This document shows, piece after piece, positions 31,581 to 43,326 of a DNA stretch of 64,000 bases. Under the pieces are notes generated by a model. The model saw nothing but the letters and a program-made list of their open reading frames with translations, did no database searches and had not been told where the DNA came from. Origin of the DNA: Prorocentrum cordatum (lineage: Eukaryota > Sar > Dinophyceae > Prorocentrales > Prorocentraceae); NCBI GenBank assembly GCA_963575745.1, contig CAUYUJ010020518.1, positions 1 to 64,000 on the forward strand, written 5' to 3'. Each line of letters starts with the position of its first letter. Position 1 is the first letter of the stretch. The translations under genes and the position numbers were made by a program.

Positions 31581-34500
31581 CTAACGGACCCGCCCCAGCG
31601 GCGTGAAACACAGAAGCTGCACTGCAGGGCACGAAGCTCGCTGCAACGCACAGCCCTTCCTCAACAGCTGCGTCCCCACCTCATCGGCCAAGACAACAGA
31701 GGAGACTAGGCGTCGAAGGTGGCATAAGGTGCAAGAGGCACCAGTGCGAGGATGAAGACCGCGCATCGCACGAGAGATATGCATCTCCTCGTTGGCGCGA
31801 GTGGACGCCGCGTCCGAATGCCCTTTGCATCTGGCTTGCTGCAACTTCTTGTCGCGGCCGCCGGCAACGGAATAGGCGCCGCACGCAAGACAGGCGACCA
31901 CCGAGCCGAACCTCTCGGCAACGTGGCCCAATTCCTTGCACAAATCCACCTCCCCGTCGACCCCCCCGACGGCGACGACATCAACCCGCCCCCCCTCGAC
32001 GCGCCCTGCCTCGGGGCCAGACGCCTCCTCGAGGTCACGGGCGGCACGCGCGGCTTCGGCAACTGCGGCCGAGGGGTGGCGGTAGGTCTCAGGAGTGAGA
32101 TTGAAGTACCTGACCGCCGAGGCACGCTGCAGAGGGGAGGGCGCGCAGGGACGCGCGCGCAGCGCCTTCAAGGAGGCAGGGGTCCGAGCCCAATGGTTGC
32201 AGACGCGACAACGGTGTTCAGAAAGCCGGTCGCAAACCATGAACTCATGGGTCTCAAGGGCCACAATTGGGGCAGGAGGGGGTGCTCGTCTGGGCGCTGG
32301 TGCACCAGCGCGCGGCTGGAACTCATCGACCCTCCGTGCCACTGCGCGGGCCATCCATGAAAACACTTGGGCGTCCTTCTGGGCCTCGACCAAACGCTGC
32401 CGATGGACATCCTGGAGCACCTGGGCAACCATTTGAGACCTAGCGCCTTTTTTCGCAAAATGGTCAGCCCACTCATTGCCAACAGAATCCAGAAAATCAG
32501 CGGAAAAATCGCCCAGTACATCTTCAGCAGAACGATGTGCGGGCACCCACTGAAACGTAGGGTGCTCGTCCGAGCTACCACTGGCAACATGCGTGGACCT
32601 CCAGACCGAAGCATGCCGGGAGCGAGCCGACTCGTTACGGGGCCCCCATGCTGAGCCCGTCTTGACAGCAGACAGATGGTCAGAGACGATGTGCACCGAG
32701 CAACCAGCACACTTGACCGCCATCAGGCAAGCATAGTATTCAGCCCCAGGGACAGTCTGGACTGGGCGTGGGAGCGCTCCAAAAACTGCTCGGAGGATGA
32801 TCCCCGACGCGTCGAGCTCCACGACCGCCCAACCGCGTCGAGTGAGACCTGGGAGCGAGGAGGCTAACCCAGACCCGTCCGCGCACACCTTCCGCCCCCA
32901 AGCTCCGCGCCAATCCCCCCACCCAAGAACTGGTTGCGAGCTCGCAGGAGCAGCAGGAAAAGGCGGCAAGGGCGGCAGCCCAAAGCTAAGATAGAACGTC
33001 TCGATTCCGTCGAGCGGGCTGCTGATATTCGAAATCATGGCCTCCCGATGCTCCAGGGCATCATCGGGCGGCCGCTCATCTTCGGGGACATCTAGGACCG
33101 CGGGGCATCCAAACCACTGGTGGGCCTCGGTCCCCGGGCACTGACGGCAGACAAAACATTCGGGGGTCGGGCGGAGCTGGATGGAATGTAGACGAACTGG
33201 TGTCCACACGCCGGCGGCGCAGAGGGCCCTCAGAGCTCCCCTCCTGCTCGCGTCGCGTATTTTGAGCACCGAGCGGCGCGTGGCTCGCCTCCAGCACGAC
33301 GCCTGCGAACCATTCGGGAGGTGCTCCAAGATGCGCGCCGACTGCCACCGACGATCTCCTTCCTCAACAAACCTGCGCACGTCCGACGGGCAAAACTGGA
33401 GGGGGTCGACCAACTCCCCTTGGTCCGAACGGAGAACAATGGGGGAGACCATGCGGCAGAAATCGGCCCCCGGGCACCAGCCCACGGAGCGCGGTTATCA
33501 AAGCGCTCCTTGATCTTGCACCACGCGCGGCACAGGCGGCTGGGCGCAATCCTGCCATCCCAAAGGAAGGCGGCATACCGCGCAACAGTGCGAACTGCAC
33601 AATCAAAAACGGGGTCGAATTTATCATCTGGCTGAGTAGACAGATAAAGAGTTAGACATGTCTTCGGCTTAGCGCCTGCCATCCTTCCAGCAAGCGTCCG
33701 AAGCTCCCGCGGACCAGAATCCGCGATCCCCGACACCCCGGCACCGTGGCCAGCTGCTGGGAGGAGCCCCGTGCGCCAGAGGGTCTTGACAGCTTCGCCC
33801 GCAGCGTTCTTTAGACCCCAGATCTTGCGCCGTTTTGCCTGGAGTGCGCGCAACCGGGCCTTCTCCTGAATCCGAAACACACGAGTGCCACGCATCTCGT
33901 GACCCAGGTTACGCATGGCCTTCTTGGAACGAAATCCTAGCGTCTGCACGTGCTTCGCAAACCGAGCACGACCACGAGACGTGTTGGCTACAAAGCCACT
34001 CTTGGTGGTCTGGATGATCAAGCCAAGAGGTCTGACGTCGTGGCTAAACGCGTGAACTGCACGAACTAGATCTCGAGATTCATCCTCCCCCCAGCTCCCG
34101 GCCTCCAACCGACTCCCCGTCCAAGTGAAGCTCGCGTCGTCGATCAAATCACGAGGCGTGACGCTGGGATGCAGCTTTTGGACGCTCAGCAAACTGCGAT
34201 ACAATAACACCTGCAGCATTGTTGTCGCCAGCGAGCACCCTGCTAAAATACCCTGAGAAGAGGAGTAGGAGTAGGAGAGGCTCGCAAAGGCACGAAGAGA
34301 GCGAGGTTGGAGGTACGATTGAATGGCCATCCACGCTAATCGCAGAGGGAAGTGAACCTCGCGCGCCCCCTCGAGAAGGCGGTGCAGGATTACCATTTCA
34401 TAACATTTCTTCATATCAACGAAGACCGTGAAGCTGTCTTCGTCTAGCTCGTGCGCGATCTCCGTTTCCATGTTGAGTGAAAATGCGCAGTCCGACGAAG

Positions 34501-36990
34501 ACCTACCGGGCCCGGAGCCCCATATGCTGTCCAAGGGGTGGGCCGCTTCCCAATCTGCCGCCAAGCCTCTGCGTATCCTTCCCCAAACACGAAGTAGGGT
34601 CTGGAGCAAGGCTATAAACCGGCATCCGCCTGAGGCCTTGGGAAGCCTGACAAGTTGAGTCAACAAACGATCCGAGGGCCAAATGAGCAGCTCTTCGCAC
34701 TTCATACAAAGATTGGCGAGCACCTGGAGCCCAGAGTCACTCACGAAGATCAGACTACGCGGGGTAGAGTCGAACTGGCCTACACCGGTGCCCCAAGGAA
34801 ACTTAATCAAAGCGCCGCGCACATCTTGCACAGAAATTGGAGGGAGGGGGTCCCAGCAGCTGGCATCCGGCGGGAGGGATGGGGCTGAGACTCCGTGGTG
34901 GCTCCAAATCCCCTCCCACTCCCGCATAGCACGGTCAGCCAACTTGAAAGGCTGGGCTTCCGCCCTGGGCAAATGGCAGGAATCGCAAACTTCCTGGGCC
35001 GCTCGAGCCTTCGAAAATCGATGCGCTAATCTAGCTCCCCCCTTGAATGCAGCAGCCGCCCAGGCCTTCCAGGCCTCCGCTGCCTGGGGGGCCTACTGCT
35101 CCACAGTGGCCCCAGCACGCGCGAGGATCGAATCGACCATGCTATCGAAGTCTGGTCGAAATAAACATTGAAGTCCCTCGCAGAAAAAAACGCCATCGCA
35201 GGGAGATCTAGACGCTGCAGTTTGCCCGCTCGCTGGATGTTGGCGAACAAACGCGTGAGTTCAATCAGCATGTCGGCGGCCTTGCGATAGAGAGGCCCTG
35301 CTGCCACTCCGTGCTGTTCCTGGTGGTGGAGGAGAGACACTGCGTTCGCCAAAGCTTCGCGCGTGCGTCGCAAATGCCTGGCCCAGCGGGCGGCGATTGA
35401 CCAAGCCCGTTCTTGTTCGCCAGGGTATGTTCGCTGCAGCGGGGGCTTCCACTGGACCTTAGTGGCGATGAATTCTACTGGCCCTGCCCGGCCACAATGC
35501 GGCGCACTCGCGCTGCCAACAATATCGTGCCGGCCTAGCAGCTCGAGCTCAAGCTGGGATTAAACTGCGTCCCAGGCGAGCTGCAGTGACTCATTATCGT
35601 TGGCCTTGCGCACCAAAGCGTCGATGCCAGACCAATCTGCGGGGAATCGCGGGCATCCTACTGCTGGCTGTCGCGGCGCAGACCTCGGAGCCTTGAGCTC
35701 GCGCGCCAGCAACGGCAAGTCACGACCAAAGAGGTTGAGGCAGACAGGGAGGTGAGGGAAGGTCGCAGCATTCTCCTGCACTCGCGCCTCACGGGACCGC
35801 GCAATCAACTTGTGAGAAACAATGAAATAATCGATGCGGCGCCCTGGCAATGTCTGTCTACAAGTGGTGGCCGGTGGCACTTTCAGGACACCCCCCAACC
35901 CGCGCAACCAAGAGGAGGAGAGGGAAGGGGGGGAGGAGGGGGATGGAGGAGGGAAGAGGAGTTCCGATTGCTCCATGTTGAAATCGCCTCCAACGATCCA
36001 ATCGTGGCCGGCATGATTCAAACGGGCAAGAAACGAGCAGAGCTCCTGTACAATTTGGGCGTTGTTCTCAGACCACCCTCCTTTGACAAACAAATACAAG
36101 CTGACGTATCTGAAACCACCGGGCACGCCCCAGTCTACGTGGCCAGCCAACGCACGTCCATCAGCAAAGGAGGGAGAAGGGAGAAAGGGAGGTTTAGTGA
36201 TTAGGATTCGGGCCGGCGCTAAAATCGCCAGGCCACTTTGCGTTCCGGAGCCATGTCCAGACGGCTTGGCAGCAGCCCAGAGGCCTCGCCAGCCCATGTC
36301 GAGCACAGAATGTTGCAGGTCGGCCAGCCGCTCTTCTGGAACATGGTGCTCCTGGAGCCCAACAACCGTATGCACGCAGCCCGAGAGAAACTCGCACATC
36401 TGCTTTTCCTCCGAGCAGTTGAGGGTGCACACGGTACCCTTCTCCACTGGGCTCGATGGCAACATGGGGCACGATGGTGGCGCCGATGCATGATCAGCCC
36501 GCTCATCAGACCCAGAGCCTCCAGCGGTGCCGCCGCGCCCACCAGGATGGGCCCCCAGGCCCGCACCGCTGCCAAGCACCGCCCCACTCGCCAGCTCACC
36601 CGACGCAGCAGGGGCTTCGACCACCCTCCTCGCGGAGGCCCTGCGAGCAGCCTGCTTCCCAGCACGGCCACTCCCGACTGCAGCGCCGCGAGCGCAGCCA
36701 GGCGTCAACGCAGCGGGGGCAACGGCCACCCTCCTCGCGGAGGCCCCGCGAGCAACGCTGCCCGTGGGCGCGCAGCTCCCGATTGCAAGGCTCGACGAGC
36801 TGCAGCCAGGCGTAAAGGGAAGAGCGGTTGGGCCGCCCATGGGGCTGACCGCGCCCGGCGTGCCGAACAGCGGGTTGGCAATGATGCTGCCCGCCACCGT
36901 ACCTGTAGATGACGTAGCCCACGACGTACCCACAGTCGGCGTCGACGCGGACGTCGCACTCCAGCAGAGCAAGAAGACCATCCACTGAAG
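31581..36990 (-). pseudogene. LINE-2 ORF2: endonuclease-RT-RNase H, disrupted
   Basis: The EEP endonuclease lies at about 36440-35740 (VVGLQEHH, IVGGDFNMEQ, RRIDYFIVS, FPHLPV) and keeps all key residues, but a GGA tract adds a Ser/Pro run after GDFNM. An in-frame TAA at 35560-35562 precedes more coding (MAFFSARDFN). After a shift the RT frame (34972-33230) shows FVDMKKCYEMV (motif A, D186), SQGILAGCSLAT (motif B) and LIDDASF (motif C, D278-D279). A further shift near 33440 leads to the 634-codon frame with a Cys/His cluster (CFVCRQCPG) and RNase H residues CADGSG (D203), GAEYYA (E249), VSDHLS (D269) and WADHFA (D341). Zn-type pairs (CRVCNHW) follow. It cannot be expressed as one enzyme. Confidence 0.82.
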
Positions 36991-37066
36991 CAGCGATGAG
37001 GATGCCCGTGGAGCGCGGCAGCCTGTCGCCACGACCATCGTCAAGCTTCCGCTCTCAGGAGGGCGC

Positions 37067-37519
37067 CTAGACCTTGGCCCGCTTTTGAGCCCTCCAGCCT
37101 TCGAGGCCTTGGCCGAGCTTGCGGACCTGGCCGCGGACGTCGGCCTCCTGCTCTGGCACCTCCATCCCGGCGCCCCGCAAGAAGGCGCGGAGCTCTTCGA
37201 GGTCCACGTCGTCGGCGTTGGGCACGTCGAATCCCGCTGCCGGCGCGCTCGCCGCAGCCGCGGGGCCCGGCGCCGCACCTGCAGGCACAGGCGCAGCCTG
37301 GCCGCGCTCCGACGCCAGGCGAGCGGCCTCTGCGTCCTTCTCCTCCTTCCTGGCCTTCTCGAAGGTGCGCACCTCCTCAAGCATGCCCCCAAGCTTGGCG
37401 ACCATCTCGCCGCTGCCGCCCAGCGCGCCGAGGATGCTGCCAAGCTTCTCGACCGTGATCCCGAGCGCGGCAATCATGTCCTGGCCGTCTCCCGCTGGCT
37501 CGGCACTCGGCTTGGTTCA
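37067..37519 (-). pseudogene. LINE-2 ORF1, C-terminal part
   Basis: The frame is open from the inversion junction to a stop at 37067 and includes MIAALGITVEKLGSILGAL, a charged helix (RTFEKARKEEKDAEAARLAS) and an acidic segment (VDLEELRAFLRGAG). It lacks the Zn finger expected at the N-terminus; that part lies inverted at 37674-38407. Confidence 0.6.
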
Positions 37520-37535
37520 AGCCATTTTGGCTCAA
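37520..37535 (+). other. Spliced-leader relic at the LINE-2 inversion junction
   Basis: AGCCATTTTGGCTCAA matches 16 nt of the dinoflagellate leader on the plus strand. The first few leader bases are missing. It marks the 5' end of the inverted segment. Confidence 0.8.
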
Positions 37536-37673
37536 AACTGCTGCACCTGGGGGCTCCGCGCCTCCGTGCCAAAACGGGATAGCTCTGTTCCCCGAGCTCG
37601 CTTTCAACGTTCCTCGTGCAGTCCACCCTGCACGAGTACATCCGTTTTCTCTTGTGCACCTGCCGGGTGCTCG

Positions 37674-38407
37674 ATGCAACGACAGCCTGATGGGAAGCCC
37701 CCTTCGCGCCACGCCCAGCGACGTCGTGCGAATGCTGAAGATTGGTGCTGCCGCTGGTGCACCCACCCCGTCTCGCAGGTGTCGTGGTGGAACCGTTCGG
37801 ACATGGTCACGTGCTCGAAGTGCGGGAGGGCGAAGGCGGTGGCGTTCCTCAAGCCGAGGCCCGTCAGCCAGCCCAGCCGCAAGGTCACGGGCAGCGCTCC
37901 GCCGGGCGGGGCTTCCGTGCCACCGTGGCATGTGGCACGCCTCGCCGAGGTCGAGAAGCAGCTGGCGGAGGCCAACGCTCGTCTGGCGTCCCAGCCACCG
38001 TCCGCTGAAGCAGAGATGGAGGTTGACGACGGAAGGTCTCCCGTCCCTGTCTCGGCCACTGGGCTCCAGAAGAAGGCCAGGCTTGAGGAGATCGAGACGT
38101 CCCTTCGCACGATCAAGGATCTCAAGGGCCCCGACTTCGACACTGCCCGGACCAATTTGGAGGCCGAGAGGTCCCGGTTGCGTGGCGAGCTGGAGGAGGC
38201 GAAGCTGGTGCCCGCGCGTTTGCGCACGCTGGCCTTCCAGTCCCACAAGCTCCAGCAGCGTAAGGTCAAGCACGAGGAGCATCTTGCCGAAGCGAGGAAG
38301 GAACTCGCGAAGGCGCAGCAGGCGATCGAGGAGCAGGAGCGCCGGATCGCGGTCGAGAAGTCGCTCTTGGAGATCTCTGAGGAGCAGACTCGGCTGGCGG
38401 CCCGAGG
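37674..38407 (+). pseudogene. LINE-2 ORF1, N-terminal part (inverted segment)
   Basis: The ATG at 37674 lies about 140 nt downstream of the leader relic. The protein opens with a Zn-binding unit of two CxxC pairs (CCRWCTH and TCSKCGRAKA, about residues 22-55). A Pro/Ser linker and long coiled coils follow (HVARLAEVEKQLAEANARL; KVKHEEHLAEARKELAKAQ; EEQERRIAVEKSLLEI). At 38408 the coding breaks into a GGA tract that translates as a Gly/Arg tail to the TGA at 38528. The layout resembles LINE-1 ORF1. Confidence 0.7.
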
Positions 38408-38475
38408 AGGAGGAAGAGGAGGAGGAGGAGGAGGAGGAGGAGGGGGAGGACGGGGAGGAGGAGAAGGGAGGGGAG
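38408..38475. repeat. (GGA)n tract at the LINE-2 outer 5' junction
   Basis: A GGAGGAGGAA-type tract on the plus strand, the partner of 31508-31558. Confidence 0.85.
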
Positions 38476-38580
38476 GGCGGGAAGGTGGGGAGGGAGGATG
38501 GCGAGGAGGAACAAGGGAAGGAGGATGAGTGTAAAAACCAAGGGTAAATAACAAAAAACACTGGAGGGGGGGAGGGTTGT

Positions 38581-38745
38581 GGATGCCACGACAATGGACA
38601 CCCTAGCAGTCCTACTATTGAATTTAAAATTGTGTTGAAATATGTAATACATGCTCTGCAAGCGTTTGAACCATGATCTTAACATACTTGAAGCATATGT
38701 GAAACATCTTTCAGACATCTGGAAATTACTTGTCAGCACGAGGGA
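38581..38745 (+). repeat. ~165-bp dispersed repeat (GGATGCCACGAC family), copy 1
   Basis: It begins GGATGCCACGACAATGGACA and continues into AT-richer sequence with repeated ACATG-type motifs and GACATCTGGAAATT. Other copies lie at 55309, 57168 and 63378, all in the same orientation. Confidence 0.85.
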
Positions 38746-38816
38746 GGGGGCAGAACGCCAACCAATCAAAACAATGAATCCACAAGTCCTGCCCAATCAC
38801 CCCCCGGCAATCCTAT

Positions 38817-38983
38817 AGTCCTCCCACGAAATGTTCGTAGAATCCAGAATGTTCTAAGAACAAAAACAATGTTCTTAGAAAGTCAAGCCCGATGTGACAA
38901 AAACAAGACAGTCCCAAGAAGAAATGCTCTCATAACATTTCGTGCAAACCAAGAAAGACACTTAGAATATTCTTTGGTGGGCC
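38817..38983. repeat. 167-bp inverted-repeat element (MITE-like), copy 1
   Basis: The ends read AGTCCTCCCACGAAATGTTC and AATATTCTTTGGTGGGCCC, which are imperfect inverted repeats. An inner CATTTCGTG near the 3' part is the complement of the 5' CACGAAATG. The same element, equally long, lies at 58019-58185. About 35 bp of 3' flank (GGACGCTTCGCCACTGCTTG) are also shared. Confidence 0.7.
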
Positions 38984-39025
38984 CATAGGCGAGCTGGGAC
39001 GCTTCGCCACTGCTTGATCCCACTC

Positions 39026-39986
39026 ACCCTCACCCGCCTCCAAGTCCTCCACCCCCCTGCACATAATTCGGCACGTACGGTAAGTTCGCTCGTCGTCGGT
39101 GCGCGCAAAGGTTGTTGACACCGCGCCGATCGTTCAATGGAACCGATCGCGGCCCCGATCGTCTTAGATTGGATTCCGCTGGGCCAAATGGAGTCACCGC
39201 ATTCATCAATGCTTCCGCGTCGCAGAACTCGGGAGCGGCCAAGAGGGGGGTGTCCAAGAGGGGGGTGTGCAAATCATGACCGGCGGCATGTGCGCGGCCC
39301 AGCGGGGCGGCCAGGGACGTAATGAAACAAGAAGAGGCGCCATGAAATCTGGGGAGATATCATGGCCCCCGCCATGATATCCACCCCCCCCTAGTCATCA
39401 CCCCCCTCTTTTCCGCCCCCGAAGAACTCAACCCTGAACGCCTTGGCTGGCGTCGCCGGCGCGCCAACGCCGCGTGGACTTCCCCGTGGCCGGCGCAAGC
39501 GGGCAGAAGGCGATCCGAGCGGCGGCGAGGGGCCCCGCGGTGGGGGGGGGGGGCGCGGCGGGGCGCGGCGAGGCGCGCGCGGCGCAGGCCCGCCGCACGA
39601 CGCGCTCCTCCTCCTCGGAGCTGGAGAGGAGCCAGTCGAATCCGACGTCGCACAGCCGCCGCTCGGGGTCGGGAGGGAGGGAAGGGAGGGAGGGAGAGGG
39701 GGAGGGGGGAGGAGGAACGAGGGAGCGGCTTAATACATATCCGCATCCGCGCCCTCGCGGTCTGGATTCCGGGGCGCCGATCCCGCGGGTATGCGCTATG
39801 CCCTACGGAGGCGTCCAACACGCGGCATTCACCAGGGGCTCGGCCCGCGAGGCCGCGCCCCAGGGGCTCGTGAACGCAGCGTTTCTCGGCCCAGGGGCTC
39901 GGCCCGCGAGGCCGCGGGACACGGACGCTGCTCGCCCACGCGAAGAGAAGGAAGAGATGGAAGAGGAGGGGGAGGAAAGCAAGCCA
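39026..39986. other. Non-coding GC-rich stretch
   Basis: I support no gene. It contains the ~30-bp direct repeat CAGGGGCTCGGCCCGCGAGG at about 39833 and 39893, and a copy of the CGCGCCCTCGCGGTCTGGAT segment also found near 28885. Confidence 0.5.
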
Positions 39987-40219
39987 GGAGGCAACTACTG
40001 GAAGGTTTTCGTCGGAAGGATGAAAGAAAATTAAGCCCCGTTGGGGGGCTGTTGCGCCAGAGTGGGCCTCGGATCAAGCGGGACTAAGCCGGACTAAGCG
40101 GGATTAAGCGGGATTAAGCTGGATTAAGCGGGATCAACTTAAGCGGGATTAAACCGGATTAAGCGGGATTTCGGACCAGAGCTAAATTAGAATTTGACCT
40201 CCCAGGAGTTGCATCCGAA
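39987..40219 (+). repeat. GGAGGCAACTACTGG family, copy 1
   Basis: The order is GGAGGCAACTACTGGAAGG, GTCGGAAGG, a GCCCCGTTGGGGGGC hairpin, GGGCCTCGGATCAAGCGGG, several 10-bp GGATTAAGCG units, and TTTGACCTCCCAGGAGTTGC. Other copies start at 41759, 43327 and 57496. Confidence 0.85.
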
Positions 40220-40911
40220 AACAAGGGCCGCATCAGTTCGGAGAACCACAGGCCCGCAGCTCGAAGCTCGAAGGAAAAGGAGGGGGAGGAAGAGGAGGAG
40301 AACGAGGGCCGCATCGCCTCGGTCGCGTTGACAACATGCCGGCGGTCAAAGTCGAGTCTGGAGAAAACACCCATGACTGATCACGCTGCCTGCCGTTTCT
40401 CGGTTGTAACAACGAAATGGCACCATGGACAAAGTCCTCGAAAAGTGCTGCCAGCTCACCCGACGCTTCCATCTTTTGTGCAATGCGCAGCACTGCTTCC
40501 GCTGCGCTGAAAATCTGCGCAGAGGGCACCCCGAGGTAACCTCAGGCAGTTAATAAGAGACCCCCCGGGGTTATACGTAGCACCGCACCGATATGAATAC
40601 ATTCCAGGAGGGATTACAACTAAAACATGCGCGCCGAAACAGCTAACGAATGTGCACGGCGCTAAGTCGAGAGCCATCTGGAAGAGAGGGCAGACTCGTC
40701 CTCCTTCCCCCTCCTCCTCCTCCTTCTCCTCCTCCTCCTCCTGCTGACGGCGGGTGCCGGGACAATGCTTCCCGGCGCGGGCAGTTTAATCCTCTTGCCG
40801 AACGTGAGGGTTCTTATTAACTACCTGAATGTCTATGGCCTCGGCTGGACGTTGAAGGCGGCCGAGTTCCTTAGAAGCACGTTTCGCTGTATCCGCCACC
40901 ACGCCTTTGCG
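40220..40911. other. Non-coding stretch with a TCC tract
   Basis: It contains TCC-type repeats at 40700-40742 and AGGAGGAAGAGG at about 40278-40300. No frame is convincing. Confidence 0.5.
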
Positions 40912-40990
40912 CAATGAGTGGGCGCGTCCCCAGGTCCTCCGCCTAATCCCTGGAGCCTCTGTCCTCAGTCCTGAGGAGTCTTGAAGGGGC
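40912..40990 (+). repeat. Head module of a dispersed CCAAGA element, copy 2
   Basis: It is the counterpart of 14876-14960 (GTCCCCAGGTCCTCCGCC, then GTCCTCAGTCCTGAGGAGTC). Confidence 0.65.
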
Positions 40991-41049
40991 CCGGACCTCG
41001 CATCATGACGCTTGGCCAGGCTCCAGGACGTGATGTCACATGAATTGTT

Positions 41050-41565
41050 CTGTACCCGAGAGGCCCCGAGGCGGGCCAAAAGGGCCCCCGAATCGACGAA
41101 AGATCATCCCAAGACGCTCAAGATGGTCTCAAGATGGCCCAAGAGGCCTCTGTGATGGCCCAACAGGCCTGCAGGACGCCCCAAGAGTCCCCCACGAGGG
41201 CCCCAGCAGGCACAGGTGACGTGGATGTTTGGTGGATTTGGGCGTTCTCGCCACTCGGCGATCTGGTGCTCCTGGACAGCCAAAAAGAACGGCCTAACAG
41301 CGCCAAATGACGGCCCAAGAGGCTCCCACGACGGCCCAAGAGACGCCCAAGAGGGCCCCAAAAGGGGCCCAAGAGAAAATCCGAGGCCTCCACCCAAAGA
41401 GGCCCCCGAGGGGCTCCCAAGGTCCCCAAGAGGCCCCCAAGAGGCCCCACAACGGCCACCCCAAGAGGCCTCCACGCTGCCTCCAAGAGGCCCCCGGGAG
41501 GCACACCACGAGATTTCAACGAACATCCAGCCAGCTTCGTACCCAAATCCGGGCACGGCGGCGGG
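41050..41565 (+). repeat. CCAAGA-family array with conserved tail, copy at 41 kb
   Basis: The CCCAAGA units resemble 15.0-15.6 kb but are more diverged. The tail (ACCACGAGATTTCAACGAAC, ATCCAGCC) aligns with the tail at 15650. This supports head-array-tail as one dispersed element. Confidence 0.65.
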
Positions 41566-41704
41566 ACACATCTGTATGCAATACGGCCCGACAGAGGACA
41601 CGACGAGGGGAGACGCGCGCGCGTGCGGCGCGGACCTCTTCCTTGCGCCAGGCCTGCGAGCCAAGTGCGCTGGCGGCGGGAGAACACGTTGAATTGCATC
41701 CTCT

Positions 41705-42022
41705 CTTCGATCCCTGGGAGGACGGAGGAGGGAAGGCAAGAGAAGACACGGGAGGTTAGGAGGCAACTACTGGAAGGTTTTCGTCGGAAAGGTGAAGGAG
41801 GATTACGCCCCATTTGGGGGGCTGTTACGCCAGAGTGGGCCTCGGATCAAGCGAGATTAAACCGGATGAATCGGGATTAAAACGGAATTAAGCGAGATTA
41901 AACCAGATTAAGCAGGATTTCTGACCAGGGCTAAATCAGATTTTGACCTCCCAAGAGTTGCATCCGAACTCTTCGATCCCTGGGAAGACGGAGGAGGGAA
42001 GGCAAGAGAGGACCCGGGAGGT
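41705..42022 (+). repeat. 52-bp direct repeats flanking GGAGGCAACTACTGG family copy 2
   Basis: 41705-41756 and 41971-42022 (CTTCGATCCCTGGGA... to GGGAGGT) differ at three positions. Between them lies copy 2 of the family (41759-41968). This is either an unusually long target duplication or part of a tandem arrangement. Confidence 0.75.
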
Positions 42023-42642
42023 GCCAAAACGGACCGAGTGCCCCCGAAGCCCAGCGGGCATTCCGCTCAGAGTGACGCGCGCAAGTGCGAGGGGTGAAGC
42101 ACAGGAGAAGAGAGAGATAGAGAAGATGGGGGGCCAGGCAAACACGGGGAGAAGAAGAAGAAAAGGGAGGGAGAGAGTGATCGACAGAACCCGCTAAATC
42201 CAAGTATATACACGTGCATTGGCAGACGGACATACGTTTTGGTTGAAATGCAAGGGCGTACATCAAACACGACTGCACAAGGCGCACGCTTTGGTTCTAG
42301 CCAACTCCGACGCCGTCTAGCATTATATGAAGCACTGAGTGCCAAAGACCCCGATCGAGCAGGCAGCACTGGGAAAATGCAATGATCACAACGTTCGCAC
42401 GGAGCGCAGCAACTCTCCAGCCCAGACCGCGATGCGCGAAGCGCGATTATCTTCGAGGCCCTGAACCGTGCCTTGACCGCCTCGTCATTTTTCTCATTAT
42501 CATCCAATCCTTCTCCTCCCCCATCCGCCTCCTCCTCGTCGGAAACCCAGGACCTTCTGGGGAGTATGAGGAGGCCGAGGAGGGCAGAAGGGGGGGTGGG
42601 GTGGGGGGGGGGGGAGAGACGCCGTCGCCGCGGCCGCCTCCA
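42023..42642. other. Non-coding stretch
   Basis: No supported gene. An acidic frame at 42473-42560 is a by-product of CTC/TCC-rich sequence. Confidence 0.45.

Positions 42643-42683
<41 letters not shown>
42643..42683. repeat. (GAC)n microsatellite
   Basis: About 13 perfect GAC/ACG units. Confidence 0.95.
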
Positions 42684-42975
42684 AGGCCGCGCAGTCTCCT
42701 CGCGCACGGGCCCCAGCCTCGGATGTTGGCGGGCGCCGCGCTGGGGGAAGCAAAGGTGCCCAGGGAGAGAGACGTGCCGCCAGGCAGCTGGGGAGTTGGC
42801 GTCAACGCCGTCGTGGGCGTCTGCCGTCGTCGTCGTGGCCCCCGCCGCTGCCGCCGTCGCCGTCAGCATCGGTGTCGCCGTCGGCGTCGGCGTCGCTGTC
42901 GTCGGCATCGTCGCCACAGGAATTTCGGTACGACTGACCCTGCTAAGCACACCGCTATCTGCAATTCCTCGGATC

Positions 42976-43130
42976 GCCTGTTTCTCCTCCTCCTTTCCTG
43001 CTCCTCCTCCTCGTCATCCTCTTCCGCATCCTCCTCCTCCTCCTCCTCCTCCTCCTCCTCACTCGTGTTGGTCATCCGCCTCCTCCTCCTCCTCCTCGTC
43101 CTCCTCCGCCCTCCTGTCTCGTCCTCGTGT
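42976..43130. repeat. (TCC)n microsatellite
   Basis: TCC/CCT units with small interruptions; CGTCGT-type repeats precede it at 42810-42910. Confidence 0.9.
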
Positions 43131-43326
43131 TGGTACGCCGCCTCCTCCATCTTCGACTCCCTCCAGCCTTGCCGTCTTCGGAAGAGGGAGAGAAGAGGCT
43201 GAGAGGATGGAGGCAGGGAAGGGAAGAGGCCGGCCACCCGCGCGCCTCACAGGGGGGGAATCCGATGGCGGAGCGGGGAAGGAGTGAGGGAGGCAGGGAG
43301 GGGATGCCAGAGCAGGGAGGAAGTTA

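Larger units (their letters stand above)
31559..38407 (-). mobile_element. Non-LTR retrotransposon (LINE-2) with inverted 5' part
   Basis: The main body runs on the minus strand from about 37519 to 31559 (ORF1 3' part, endonuclease, RT, RNase H). The segment 37520-38407 lies in the opposite orientation and carries the spliced-leader relic and the N-terminal part of ORF1. GGA tracts lie outside both outer ends (31508-31558 and 38408-38475), so one insertion event explains the whole. The arrangement is that of a twin-priming 5' inversion. ORF2 is interrupted by a stop and at least two frameshifts. Confidence 0.75.
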
